NCBI GenBank assembly: GCA_016718405.1
Contig: JADKDJ010000021.1
Location: forward strand, 1 to 46,817
Reading direction: 5' to 3'
Length of the DNA stretch: 46,817 nucleotides
Source of the DNA: Candidatus Rhodoferax odensensis
Lineage (GTDB): Bacteria > Pseudomonadota > Gammaproteobacteria > Burkholderiales > Burkholderiaceae_C
The translations under genes were made by a program, and so were the position numbers. Below the pieces are notes generated by a model that was given only the letters and a program-made list of their open reading frames with translations, was not told the origin of the DNA and did no database searches. This document shows positions 35,587 through 46,200 of the stretch, piece after piece (the stretch's first letter is position 1; each line of letters opens with the position of its first letter).

Positions 35587-36954
35587 ATGAAAATCTGCTT
35601 TCCAAATCTGGCGCTCAGCCTGAGCTGCGCCCTTATATTCGGCGCCACACAAAGCGCGTTGCCGCCGAAACCCAGTCCATCGTGGGCGAAGCCGCCATGG
35701 GTCGTTGGTACGGCCCGCATCACCTCAGCCAGCGGTTTGGTCAGCACTGTCAATCGGGGCAGCCCGATTCACGTTGGGGACCGCATCGAAACCGAATCCG
35801 GTGGTCACGTCCATGTCCGGTTTGTCGATGGTGGGCGCCTCAGTGTGCGCCCGTCCAGCCGCCTGCAAGTTGAAAATTACAGCTACTCGGCGCAACAGCC
35901 CGCCTTGACGGCCATCAAGTTCAAGCTCGACGAAGGTGTGGTGCGCTCCATCACCGGTAGCTGGGGCGAGGGCGCACGTGACAAGTTTCGCTTGAACACG
36001 CCAGTGGCGGCCATCGGCGTCAAGGGTACCGATTTTGTGGTCCGCTCCGATGCCGAGGCCACCGCAGCATCGGTTTACACCGGCGCCATCGTGTTGGCAG
36101 CCCTATCGGGCGGCTGCCAAGCCAGTTTGGGGCCCTGCCAAAACGGTGGCGAAAAGCTGCTGTCCCAAGACATGAAGGGCCAAATGCTCGAGCTCGGTCG
36201 CGAGCAGGCCAGCCCGCGCCTGGTTCCGCTGGTTGATTTGCTGGCACTCAACACGCGCCGTGTTACCACGGAGCGTAGCGCCAAGGCTGACAAGCAAGTT
36301 GGCGTCGAGGTGGGGCGTGCCGAGCCATCGGCAGCCGACAAAACCACCGGCGCTGAAGCGCTGCCCGCTGGCGGGGTGGTGGTGTCGGCGGTGCAACCCT
36401 CTGTCAAGCCTGAGTTGACCACCGGTCCGGTGTTGCCGCCAACCCCGCCCCCGATCGTCAACCAATTGGTCTGGGGCCGTTGGGCCTGGGCCGGCGCGGT
36501 GGAGGGCGATATTCTGAGCAAGAGTTTTGAGTCCGCCAGCCAGAACGGGCGCCAAATCACGGTGGCCAACAGCGTCTATGGTCTGTTCCGCGAAACTCCG
36601 GCTAACGGGGCCATGGAATTGACGACCAGCGAAGCCACCGCCAGTTTCCGCTTGGCCAATTCATCGGCACAGCTCGTCAACAAGTCGGGCGGCAGCGAGC
36701 TAGCCACGGTCGACAACGGGTCCTTGAATCTTGACTTTACGCGCCGCACCTTCACAACCCAACTGGCCGTCTCCAATGCTACCTTGGGCACCAGTCAAGT
36801 CAACGCGGCGGGCACGGTCCGCAATGACGGCGTCTTTGTTGGCCAATCCGGCAACGCTCACGTGGCGGGTGCCTTGAGTCTGGATGCCAAGGAAGCGGGC
36901 TATCTGTTTGAGAAGAACCCTGGCCCTGGCCGCACGACACCCAGGCCCGCCTGA
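35587..36954 (+). CDS. FecR-domain periplasmic protein (C-terminus lost at a junction)
   Basis: A secreted FecR-domain protein. Start ATG 35587 has GAGGTG upstream and a signal peptide MKICFPNLALSLSCALIFGA. The FecR domain follows: VGTARITSASGLVSTVNRG, HVGDRIETESGGHVHVRFVD, GGRLSVRPSSRLQVENYSYS and LNTPVAAIGVKGTDFVVRSD. A short stretch around 35655-35700 is out of frame; the other frame gives VAAETQSIVGEAAM, the expected lead-in. The C-terminal half (~residue 290 on) is a beta-rich region without a known domain. The text breaks at GYLFEKN (36917) and continues in another frame as CHASE2 sequence, so the normal C-terminus is missing. FecR-domain proteins of this layout are periplasmic and probably bind an envelope component. 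First gene of the putative signalling operon. Confidence 0.85.
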   Translation: MKICFPNLALSLSCALIFGATQSALPPKPSPSWAKPPWVVGTARITSASGLVSTVNRGSPIHVGDRIETESGGHVHVRFVDGGRLSVRPSSRLQVENYSYSAQQPALTAIKFKLDEGVVRSITGSWGEGARDKFRLNTPVAAIGVKGTDFVVRSDAEATAASVYTGAIVLAALSGGCQASLGPCQNGGEKLLSQDMKGQMLELGREQASPRLVPLVDLLALNTRRVTTERSAKADKQVGVEVGRAEPSAADKTTGAEALPAGGVVVSAVQPSVKPELTTGPVLPPTPPPIVNQLVWGRWAWAGAVEGDILSKSFESASQNGRQITVANSVYGLFRETPANGAMELTTSEATASFRLANSSAQLVNKSGGSELATVDNGSLNLDFTRRTFTTQLAVSNATLGTSQVNAAGTVRNDGVFVGQSGNAHVAGALSLDAKEAGYLFEKNPGPGRTTPRPA

Positions 36955-38642
36955 TCGATCAAATCGCCGCGGCGGGCGCGCGCCAACAAATCTTTGACAT
37001 CGTCTTTACCGACCCGCAGCCGCAAAGCCAGGCCTTCATACGGGCGGTGCAGCAGCATCAACCAGTCTTGTCTCAGATATTTGCGCTAGAGCAGGGCGGC
37101 AAACCCTCTGTCGGTGCGCTCGCCGGGGCGCTTGATTGGACCACCTGCCCGCAGCCGTTTGCCCAGGGCAACGGCTACCTGGCCAACTTTGCCGCGCTCA
37201 AGCCCGCCCACATTGGACACATCACACCGCGTGTGGGCAGTGACGGCTTGGTTCGTCACCAACCCGCTGTAATTTGTTACCAGGACAAGTCGTACCCCGC
37301 GCTCGGCATTGCCGCCTTTATGCGTGGCACCTCGGAGCGTAGCCTCACGCTGGAACGCGGCACACACTGGTTTGACCCTGCTTGGGCGCTGCATGCGCCC
37401 AATTTTGCGTTGGGCCCGATTCCATTGGACGACCAGGGCGACCTGCGCGTGTCGTGGCGCATGCATCCTGATAGCTTCATCAGCATTTCGGCCAGTGACG
37501 TGTTGGCCGGGCGGGTTCCCGGCGAGCTGATGAAAAACGCCTGGGTGTTGGTGGGTGCCACCGCGTTTGGTCTGAACGACTCCATCGCCACCCCTACGGC
37601 GGCACCAGCGCCGGCCTACAAGCCCATGCCCAAATCATCGCCGCACTAATTGACGGTCGCACCCCATACACACCCCGGCTCGCGGCGGCACTGCAAGCGC
37701 TGGCGGCGCTGCTGGGGTCGCGAGCATGGTCAGCTTGAGCTTGTACCGTCGCCGTTTTCCGGTTTACCTGTTGCCGCTGAGTGCCCTGGCCTGGGGTGCG
37801 CTGTTGTGGGGCGCGCACGCCACGCTGCTGCTGCAACACGCGTTGTGGATCGGCTGGGCTGGGCCAACCGTGTTCATTTTTGTCACTGGCTCGGTCATGG
37901 GAGTGGTCGAGCATGCCAAGAGCCGGATCGACCGCGACCGCCTCTACACCCACCTATCAAGCTACCTGCCCGCACCGGTGGCGGCCTCGCTGGCTCTACA
38001 GTCCCCCTCCAGCGCTATCAAGGCCAGCACCAAGCAGGTGTCGGTCATGTTTGCCGACATCCGCAACTTCTCGGCCTACTGCGAAGCCCGCCCCCCGAAG
38101 AAGCCGCCGCCGTGTTGCACGCGTTCTTTTCCACCGCAGCCAAAGTGGTTGAGGCGCATGGTGGCGTGATCGAGGCCTTTCAGGGCGACGCCATCTTTGC
38201 GGTCTGGAATGGCGACCCTACCCCCGAGCCGACCCGCACCGACACCAAGCCGGGCGCGGGCACCGCTTTTCACGCCCAGCGCGCCCTGGATGCTGCTGTG
38301 GCTCTGCTTGCTGCCATGCGAGGCGTGTTGCCCGACCCGGCGCCGGCGGGGTTGGAGCCCTTGTCGTTGGGCCTGGGGGTCGAAACCGGGCCCGCCATGG
38401 CCGGCTCCTTCGGTCTGGCCAGTCGGCGCGCCCACATGGTGATGGGACGCACGGTTACCATTGCTAGCCGTTTGGTCGAAATGACGGCCGAGCTTGCCCA
38501 CCCGATCCTCGTTGGTGAAGGCCTGGCCGGCCAGGTTGGCGGCATTGGGCTGGAATCCATGGGTTTCTTCATGCTTGATGGCATGCGGGCCCCGCACCAC
38601 GTTTATGCTTACCCGCTCAGCCCCGACCCTTCCATCCATTGA
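36918..38642 (+). CDS. CHASE2 / class III nucleotide cyclase-like protein (5' truncated, frameshifted, atypical active site)
   Basis: A membrane sensor: extracytoplasmic CHASE2 domain (PWPHDTQARLIDQIAAAGAR onward to DVLAGRVPGELMKNAWVLVG), about three membrane helices (YLLPLSALAWGALLWGAHAT; IGWAGPTVFIFVTGSVMGVV), then a class III cyclase domain. The first 60-80 residues of CHASE2 and the start codon are missing at the junction with the FecR gene (36914-36920). Frames change near 37625 and 38095. Metal Asps are present (MFADIRNF; FQGDAIFAVWN). However, the purine-specifying Lys of canonical KyiGDA is Ala (IEAFQGDAI), the partner Asp is not seen (AHMVMG), and the catalytic Asn of VNxAxRL is Thr (TVTIASRL), while the Arg is kept. 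It may have altered product specificity or be a nucleotide-binding pseudo-enzyme. Confidence 0.85.
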
Positions 38643-40048
38643 CCGTGTCCTGTATCGGGGGTTGTTTGCTGCCTTAGCGTTGTCGGGGCTCTTCGCTCCC
38701 GATGTGGCTGTGGCGGTGCAAGACCAGCCGTGTGCGGCGTATCAGGCGTTTTCACTGGCGCCGAACGCCAGCAACTCACCCGAGTCCTGGTTGGCCGTGC
38801 TGGTTGAATGCCAGAACGACGCCGCCTACCTGGCCGCCTTGGGTGACCTGCTCAACCAGCACGGCCGCTACCAAGAGGCTAGCGAGCACCTGGAGCGGGC
38901 CCTGATGCTCAACGCCGAGCTCAAAGGCGCCCAGCTCAGCTACGCGATTGCCTTGGCCGGTGTCGGTGACAGCCAGGCCGCGCAAGCCCTGCTCGATGCG
39001 CTGCTGGCCGATCCCAGCCTGCCGCCGCACCTGCGCGGTGCCCTGCTGCGTCAGCGCGCCGTGCTGAACACACCGGTGCTGCAAACCCGCTGGACGCTCA
39101 ATGCCCGGTGGGGTGGCGACAGCAATCTGCTCAGCGCCCCAAATCTGGCCGACTTGACCCTGACTCTGCCGGGCCAGACTCTGGTACTGCCGCTGGATGG
39201 CAGCTACCTGGCACGCGCGGGCCAATACTACCGAACCGACGCCCAGTTTGAACTGCGTCGTCTGGAGCCCAACGGGGCCCGTTGGGACCTCACCGCCAGC
39301 TTGCGCAACCGGCACAGCCCCGTTGAGGGCCTGGCCGGCGCCACCCAGGCCGACTTGCTGGTGGAGCGCAGCAGACCGCCCGCCGGCCCCAGCAATGGTG
39401 TCGGCGTCGCCACCTGGGGTAACTATATAAGTGTGGCAGGGTCAGCCCTGACGGCACGCTCGGGCACCCGTTTTGCGTCTTTGACGGTGGCCGGAGGGGC
39501 TGCGCTGGCTTGGCACCAAGGTTGGGCGGCCGCCTGCCGCACCAGGGTGGGCGGCGAAGCACAGGCCCGGCACTATGACAACAACCGAGTGTTGTCTGGG
39601 CGCTACATAGGTTTGGCGGGCAGTTTGTCGTGTGAACCGTCGCAGGGCGCCCAGTGGCTGGTGGGGCTCAAGGCCGGCCGCGACATTGCCCAAAGCACCG
39701 AGCGCCCTGGCGGCCATCAGGACCAGCTTAGCCTTCGGGGGCTGGATTTGTACCGCTTTCCACACTTGGTGGCCTCAGGAACTCACCCTTTGCCTGGCTA
39801 GAGCAGGGCGCGTTGACGGTCGACGTGGAGACCAGTTATTACCGGGACTCCAGCGGTTACAGTCCCATATTAGAGAGTGGGCGCACACGTTCAATGCAAC
39901 GGTACAGTACCCGATTGGAGTACCAGTACCCCATTGCCAGGGCCAGCCACCTGGTCCTGGGGCTCGAGGGCTCCAGGCAAACGTCCAACATCAGCTTGTT
40001 TCAGGTCAAAGCGCCGGACCCTACCTGTCGTGGCGTTCATCCTGGTAA
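38605..40048 (+). CDS. TPR plus outer-membrane beta-barrel protein (two frameshifts)
   Basis: An outer-membrane protein with an N-terminal periplasmic TPR part. The best start is ATG 38605 (MLTRSAPTLPSIDRVLYRGL, then a hydrophobic core cut near VAVA); TTG 38662 is an alternative. TPR-like helices are LAALGDLLNQHGRYQEASEH and LSYAIALAGVGDSQAAQALL. From ~residue 155, barrel strands begin with TRWTLNARWGGDSNLLSAPN, a DSN motif reminiscent of Slam-like surface-assembly barrels. The frame changes near 39775 (to SPFAWLEQGALTVDVETSYY) and near 40010, and the corrected end GPYLSWRSSW at 40048 has an aromatic terminal residue. About 480 residues. Position directly before the RTX gene suggests a role in its surface display. 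The Slam relationship is only a resemblance. Confidence 0.75.
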
Positions 40049-40068
40049 GTTGAACAATCCACAAATCG

Positions 40069-40084
40069 TGTGATCCGGGTCACT
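40069..40084. promoter_or_regulatory. CRP-like operator upstream of the RTX/S-layer-like gene
   Basis: TGTGATCCGGGTCACT matches TGTGA-N6-TCACA at nine of ten core positions and is nearly a perfect palindrome (GTGATCCGGGTCAC). It lies about 107 bases before the putative transcription start (see promoter at 40150-40177). Same half-site as the operator at 35520-35535, 4.5 kb away. Confidence 0.65.
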
Positions 40085-40149
40085 TGTAGACCTTCATGTC
40101 TTCATCTACATTTGCTCCTAAGTTGGCGGTGGAGTTGGTAAACCCCGGG

Positions 40150-40177
40150 TTGCAGCCTATGCACCCTGTGTGATAAT
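40150..40177 (+). promoter_or_regulatory. Sigma-70-type promoter candidate of the RTX gene
   Basis: Extended -10 element TGTGATAAT (40169-40177: TGn plus GATAAT) with a poor -35 TTGCAG at 40150-40155 and a 16-base spacer. A weak -35 with an extended -10 is what an activator-dependent promoter would look like. TGTGATAATCCCCACG overlapping the -10 is also a weak second CRP-like match. Predicted start near 40184, giving a leader of about 113 bases. Confidence 0.4.
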
Positions 40178-40199
40178 CCCCACGGCAAACTTGCACCGA

Positions 40200-40250
40200 G
40201 GGGCTCAGGTTGCTTGAAATCTTGCGAAAGTCTTCAAGCTGTCGAGCCCC
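40200..40250 (+). promoter_or_regulatory. Structured 5' leader of the RTX gene: nested three-part stem with GCGA tetraloop
   Basis: Strictly nested complementary blocks: GGGGCTC (40200-40206) with GAGCCCC (40244-40250), GCTTGAA (40212-40218) with TTCAAGC (40233-40239), CTT (40221-40223) with AAG (40228-40230), capped by GCGA, a GNRA tetraloop. Internal loops are 5/4 and 2/2 bases. There is no T run after it, so it is not a terminator. It ends 46 bases before the ATG. Likely an mRNA-stabilising or regulatory RNA element; long stable leaders are typical of S-layer mRNAs. Confidence 0.65.
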
Positions 40251-40256
40251 GATTTA

Positions 40257-40268
40257 GAAACCGGTTTC
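40257..40268. repeat. 12-base perfect palindrome in the RTX leader
   Basis: GAAACCGGTTTC, immediately after the structured leader and 29 bases before the ATG. It is too tight to form a stable RNA hairpin, so a DNA-binding site is more plausible. No known operator recognised. Confidence 0.35.
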
Positions 40269-40296
40269 ATCGTAATTAACTTTAAAGAGGAAGTTC

Positions 40297-43200
40297 ATGT
40301 CTGTGTACACGTCAGCAGTCACTACTATCAATGCCGCCTTGTACGGCAACGCGCCGTCCAACACGGTGTACGTCACCGAAGTCGCAACGGCCTCTTTGGG
40401 TGTCAACGCCTATGCCAACGGCAAGATCAGCAGCTCGATGACCGACGGGGACCTGGCATCTGCCATGTTGTCCAACATGGGCGTTACCAGCGCTCTGTCG
40501 GCGTCTGACAGCGCCGCCGTGTTGGCCTACGTCACGGGCTACTTCGCCGCCCACTCCACCGCCCGCGGCGAAGCAGTCCTGTTCTGGTCAGCCGCCCTGA
40601 GCGGTGCGACCGCTGACGCTACCTTTGGTGGCTTGGCGACCGCCTGGAACAACAACCTGTCGCGCGCTGCGGCTTACTCCAGCGATCCAGCGAACTTGTT
40701 GCCGCAAGTCTTCGCGACCGATGGCGGCATCACCTTCAACCTGACCGCAGGCACCGCTGCTGGCGTTGATTTCATGCGCCTCACGGGTGACCAAGACGTC
40801 AAGATCGATTTCACCAACCCCGCCAACCAGATCACCGGCCTTGACCTCAATGGCGACGGCATCATCCGCGCGGACGGCAAAGAGAACGCCATCACCGGCA
40901 AGGCCTCTGGCTATGAGATCGTCGATGCGCATTCGCGCAACCCGCTCGACCACACCGACAAGGTTCACAACTTCCTGGGCGACATCCTTTTTGATGGCAC
41001 CGGCTTCAAGGGCGACGGCGTTGCCACCAACGGCAACATCTTCCTGGGTGGCCTGGGCAACGACAAAGCCACTGGCGGCGACGGCAACGACTTCCTGGCC
41101 GGTGGCAACATCGCGCAGGGCGCTCTGAGCACCGGCGACCAAATGTTCGGCATGCGTAATGCTGACTTCTTCTTTGCTGAGTTCTCCTTCTCTGGCTCCA
41201 CCGACGGTGGTGTCACGCTGGCGATCGACGGTGGTACCACCGCTGACGACAGCTCGGCTGCCAACAAGCAAACCGCGATGGACGCCGACTGGTTGCTGTT
41301 CGAAGCGTCGGACGACGACGAGCCAGTTCACATGTGGCTGAACGACGAGAATATCGACACCCTGGACAATCGCGACAGCCTTGATGTCGATCCCACCGAC
41401 AGCCCGTTTGATGGCGACGGCTTGATGGACGGCAAAGGCCGTGTGTTGTCCCGTTCCGGCGAAAGCATGACGATTGATGACGTCGAAAACGTCGACGCAT
41501 CAGGTAACCTGTACGGTTTCCTCAATGGCATGAATGGCGCTACAGACGGCATCCAACTCGGCGGTCGCGGTGTGGATTCACGTGACGGCGCAGGCGTGGC
41601 GAACTATGGCCTGGGTTCTTCCGCCCAATTGTGGATTTCGGGTAGCTTGGCTGGCAACACCATCATTGGTGGCTACGACAACGACTACATCGAAGGCCGT
41701 GACGGCAACGACACTTTGCTCGGTGGCAACCTGCAGCAGTTGATGGAAACCGTGACTGGTGGCGTGACCAACCCCAACCTGGCAGGCATCGTCAACGATG
41801 GCCTCGACGTCCTGATGGGCGGCGACAACGACGACGCCTTCCTGCTCGAACTCGACGGCGGCACCGCAGCTGGCGAAGCCGGCACCGACACGGTGTTCCT
41901 GACCAACTACTCGATTGGTCGCCCTGCCGCTACCGAAGCAGCATCCCTGACCGCCCGCCTGTCTGACGGCATCATCCGTCTCGACCTGGCTATACCACTT
42001 ACGGCGGCTACCGCGGCGACACACTCGGTAATTCACCGACCACAGCGACGAAGCCAACAGCACCAGCACCAGCGGCTGGCGCACCACCACGGCTGACCAG
42101 ACCAACTACGCCACGGGCGGCGTGGCCACCACGGTTACCGGCATGGACAGCGTCATTGCCACCGGCATGGGCCAAATCGACTACCTGGCGTCGGGCAGCA
42201 ACAAGCCTGAACTGGCCTTTACCAACCAGCAAAACTTCTTCTCCACCACGTCCGACCTCGAACTGCGTGGTACCGACACCCCCAACACGCTGTACGCCAG
42301 CTCCGGTGAAGACATCCTGGAAGGCCGTGGCGGTAACGACAATCTGTCTGGCGGCTCGGACAACGATGACTTCGTGTTCGACCTCAGTGCCACCGACGCC
42401 GTCGACGTGATCCATCGCCAGACTGACGCCAATGGCGACAACATCTGGGACAAGACCGCCGCTGGTGTTGGCCTGTATGGCCGTGACTTTGGCCTGGACC
42501 AAAGCTCCACTACCGGTACGTCGGTGTTGCAGATCTCGGTCACCAAGGCAGGTGGCAACGCCCCTGGCGATGAACTGGATGACGTCGTTAACTTCGTGAC
42601 CGAAATCACCACCGGTGTCAAGGTCAATGGCGCGTTTGTGCCGGTCACGCTCAACACCGCTGCCATCAAGCCGCGACAACCTACCAGGGTTGACCGACGC
42701 CATCAACGCAGCCATCGACGCGACGCCCAATGGCGCCGAGTTGCGCAACCTTGCAGGCCGATGGCCACACCATCTTCATCACCGACTCGCTCGGTCGTGA
42801 ACTGGCCGACACCACGGGTGAAGTGGCCGGTGCCGGTGTGGTGGTGAGCCAGAAGGCCAACACCCAGACCGCCAACGTGTTCGAGTACGGCGCACCAGCC
42901 GTGGTCATCTCGCAAGACCGCATCATCTACAAGGGCTACGAAGACCGCACCCGCAATGAAGGTGTGGACGACGACGCCATTTTGGGCAGCACCATCTCGT
43001 TGGGCGAAGACAACTACGCTGAAGACTTGGTGATCAATTTCGCCGCCGACGGCACCCGTATTGCCGAAGACCAAGCCTATACCATCACGTTCAAGGATCT
43101 GACCACCGAAGACTGGGTCACCATCACCGTCAACGGCGTTGAGTACAAGCTGCAAGTGGGCAAGGACCTCGACAATCAAATCATTGATGGCGAAGACCGC

Positions 43201-46200
43201 ATCCACAATACGCAAGCGACGGTTCAGACCAATTTCCTGGAACGCCTGAAGGACTTCATCAACACCTTCATGGACGATGACACCGCTTCGGGCGAAGTCT
43301 CGGCCAGCAGGACCCGGTAGCGTGATTACGCTGACCCAGGCTGCTCGCCAACGGCGAAGAAACCGTGTTCATGACGACCCCGGTCGTGACCTTTGAGCAA
43401 CCTGTCCGGCGGTGTGGCGCCAACCGCTCCGGTGGTGAATGTCTCGCAGCACGAAGTGCACCTGCTGGACTTCGACGGCCGTGACAACAAGCTGAACAAC
43501 GACAACGTGCTGTTTGTGGGCGAAGAGTTCACCAATCGCGCCATCCTCGAAACGGCTTTGACCGCCGGTGGCGCGCTCAACGGCTCCGAGGCGATGTTGG
43601 TTGACGGTGGTGCTGACACCTTGGCCGGAGTTGCCCAGAACACGCATACCAATGCCGACCTGATCACCGACTTCTCGGTCCATGGTGATGACTTCTTGCT
43701 CGGCTCTGCTGGTCTTGACACCATCAAGGGTCTCACTGGCGATGACCGCGTGGTGGGCTCCATGGGCCTTGACGACCTGGACGGCGGCAAGAACTACTAT
43801 GCCGTCAAGGTGCTGGGCGAAACTCAAGCCCGCGTCGTGGTCTGGAACGTCTGGGAAGCGGCTAACCCCACTTCACCCCAGTCCCTGACTGCAGACCCAA
43901 CCCTGGCTGGCAAGACCATCTCCACGATCACTTTGATCGACCAGTCCGAAAGCGGCCATGGCACGGTGAGCGGTTTGTTTGACGACACGCTGCTGTACCA
44001 GCAAGCTGACTTCAACGCCGGCACCTCGGCGACGCCGACGCGCTTCACTGTCACGCTTGACGATTACGACTTGGACGGTACCGTGGTTCAACTGAACCAC
44101 GGCGGCGCAGGCCACGTTACGGTTGACCTGACTGGCAACGGCGCAACGGCTGACGACACCACGGCTGCCTTCGCTAACTTCGAAAACGTTCGCACGGTTT
44201 CGGGCACAGGCCAGGCTGTGGCGGGTTCGGGCCAAGGTAACGACACCTTGAACGTGGCCCTTTTGTCCAAGGACACCGGCGGCGTGAGCTACGACCTGAC
44301 CGACCGCGCCACCGCTGGTGAAGTGAATTACAGCGCTGACGCCCACACCAGCACCACCAACCCGGCTGAAGGCGACTACGAGTCTTTGGTGATGCGGGTG
44401 GACGGTGTTGAGAACGTCATTGCCGGCCTCGGTGATGACCTCTTGATGATCGACGAGAGCGAAGCCGCCAAGGACAACAGCTTCAGTGCTGACCTGGGTG
44501 ACGACCGCATCGAGTACCAGAACGACTTCACTGCAGCCGCTCCTTTTGTGGCCGAGCCAACCGTCACCATTTGGGTCAACACCGCAACCAATACGGATGT
44601 GGTCGAGATGACCGGTGGCCGTGTCGGCGCAGTCCATGCCAAGGACACCTTGACCAGCGTCGAAATCATCACGCTGCTGGGCGAAACCGCCCAAGGCGTG
44701 CGTGAAGACGATGTGCTCAACGTGACTGCCATGACCGCTGGTGCCATCGTCAACTACAACGACGTTGCCGTAACCAACGAGACCGCTGGTACCGTGCCTG
44801 GCACCGTGCGCACCCTCGGTGGCGTTCTGGAACTGACCGTCGAGAACCTGTACCAAGTCGAGAACGTGCTCGCCGATGGCGACGACACCGTGATTCTGGC
44901 CTCCGCAAGCGTCATGAGCATGAACTCGCACACGGACGTTGATGGCACGGATGAAGAAAACATTCAGATCGACTCGTTCCTGAACTTCGATTTCATCAAT
45001 GCCGACGACCTGACCGACCGTCTGTCTCTGGTTGAGCTGGCGTCCGGTGAAGACGACGTGGTGATCGGCGACCCAACGCCGCTGCCCCAGTCGCTCAACT
45101 TCGGCCAGTTCCATTTCTCGATGAGCGAAGTGGGAACCGATACCGACAGCGACACGATCGATTACAGCCAGGCCGCGGACAGCATTGCCGCCGTAGTCAA
45201 CTTCGACCAGGCAAACCCAGTACGTGTTGGTTGACGGTGACGGTGACGCCACCTTTGATGACATCGATGGCCAAGACGCTGACCGCGTTGACGAAATCGT
45301 GTCTGCCGAGAACATCGTTGCAGCCCAGGGCGAGAGCATTCTGGACCTGACCGGTGCCAACCAGAACCTGCGCATCTCCTTCAGCAACTAACCGACAACG
45401 TGGCTGACTGGAACGGCGCGTTCAGCGTGGCAGGTGGTACGGTCGTGAAGTGCACGAGATCAAGGTTGCCAGCGCCACCACCGGTACCTCGGTGATTCGG
45501 CATGAACTTCCTGGATTACAAGTTCATCGACACCAGCACGACCATCGTGACCGCCCATCCCCTGGCAACGCCACTGGACGAGCTTGGAAGGCAGCGACTG
45601 GAACGAAAACGTCGACTTGAGCGGCTGGGAAGCGGATGCAGTCAACGTCTTGAACCTGCGCGGCGGTGACAACCAGGTCAACTACGAAGGTGACTCGGTG
45701 GCGATCACGATCGACATCGTCGAGTACGACGACGCCAACCCTGCCACTACCGGCTTGGTGACCGTTGACGCCCTGCACACCGCACCTGGCGACGACCACA
45801 ATGCGCTGACGGTGGATCTCGACGTGTCGGCAACCGACGAGATCACGTCCTACTCGGCGCAGAACGAAATCGCTGCTGGCAGCCTGACCATCAAGGGTGC
45901 CCGCGGTGATCTGGACTCGATCGCCTTTGCTGGCGGTCTGGACGGCAAGTTCTTCATCCTGGGTGGTGTGACCGATGCAACCAGCTCGATCACCGTCACC
46001 ATTGGTGACGGCACCGACGCCAACTCCCTGGAGCTGGTGGGCTTTGAGACCCTGCAAGACGCGGACACCGACGACACCTACCGCATGGATGACCTGAGCC
46101 AGATTCAGGACGACCTGTCGTTCCTGGACAACGCGGCGGCCGACCGTGACACCATCCAGGTGTTTGACGACGCCATCGACTTTGACGGCGGCCCTGCCGA

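Noticed and set aside
40200..40250. Rho-independent terminator of the TPR/barrel gene
   Set aside because: The strong stem is not followed by a T run and it sits close upstream of the RTX ribosome-binding site.
40180..40260. c-di-GMP-I (GEMM) riboswitch, suggested by CACGGCAAAC and a GNRA loop
   Set aside because: The conserved ACGCAAAGCC segment and the second helix with its tetraloop receptor are absent; the stem instead closes on itself.
40588..41331. 247-residue minus-strand open frame at the start of the RTX gene
   Set aside because: Same codon-bias shadow of the RTX gene, which has calcium-binding repeats in the plus frame.
43873..45387. 504-residue open frame on the minus strand opposite the RTX gene
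   Set aside because: It is Val/His/Gly-rich, has no motif and mirrors the Asp/Thr/Asn-rich codons of the RTX protein; the plus strand is clearly coding across it.
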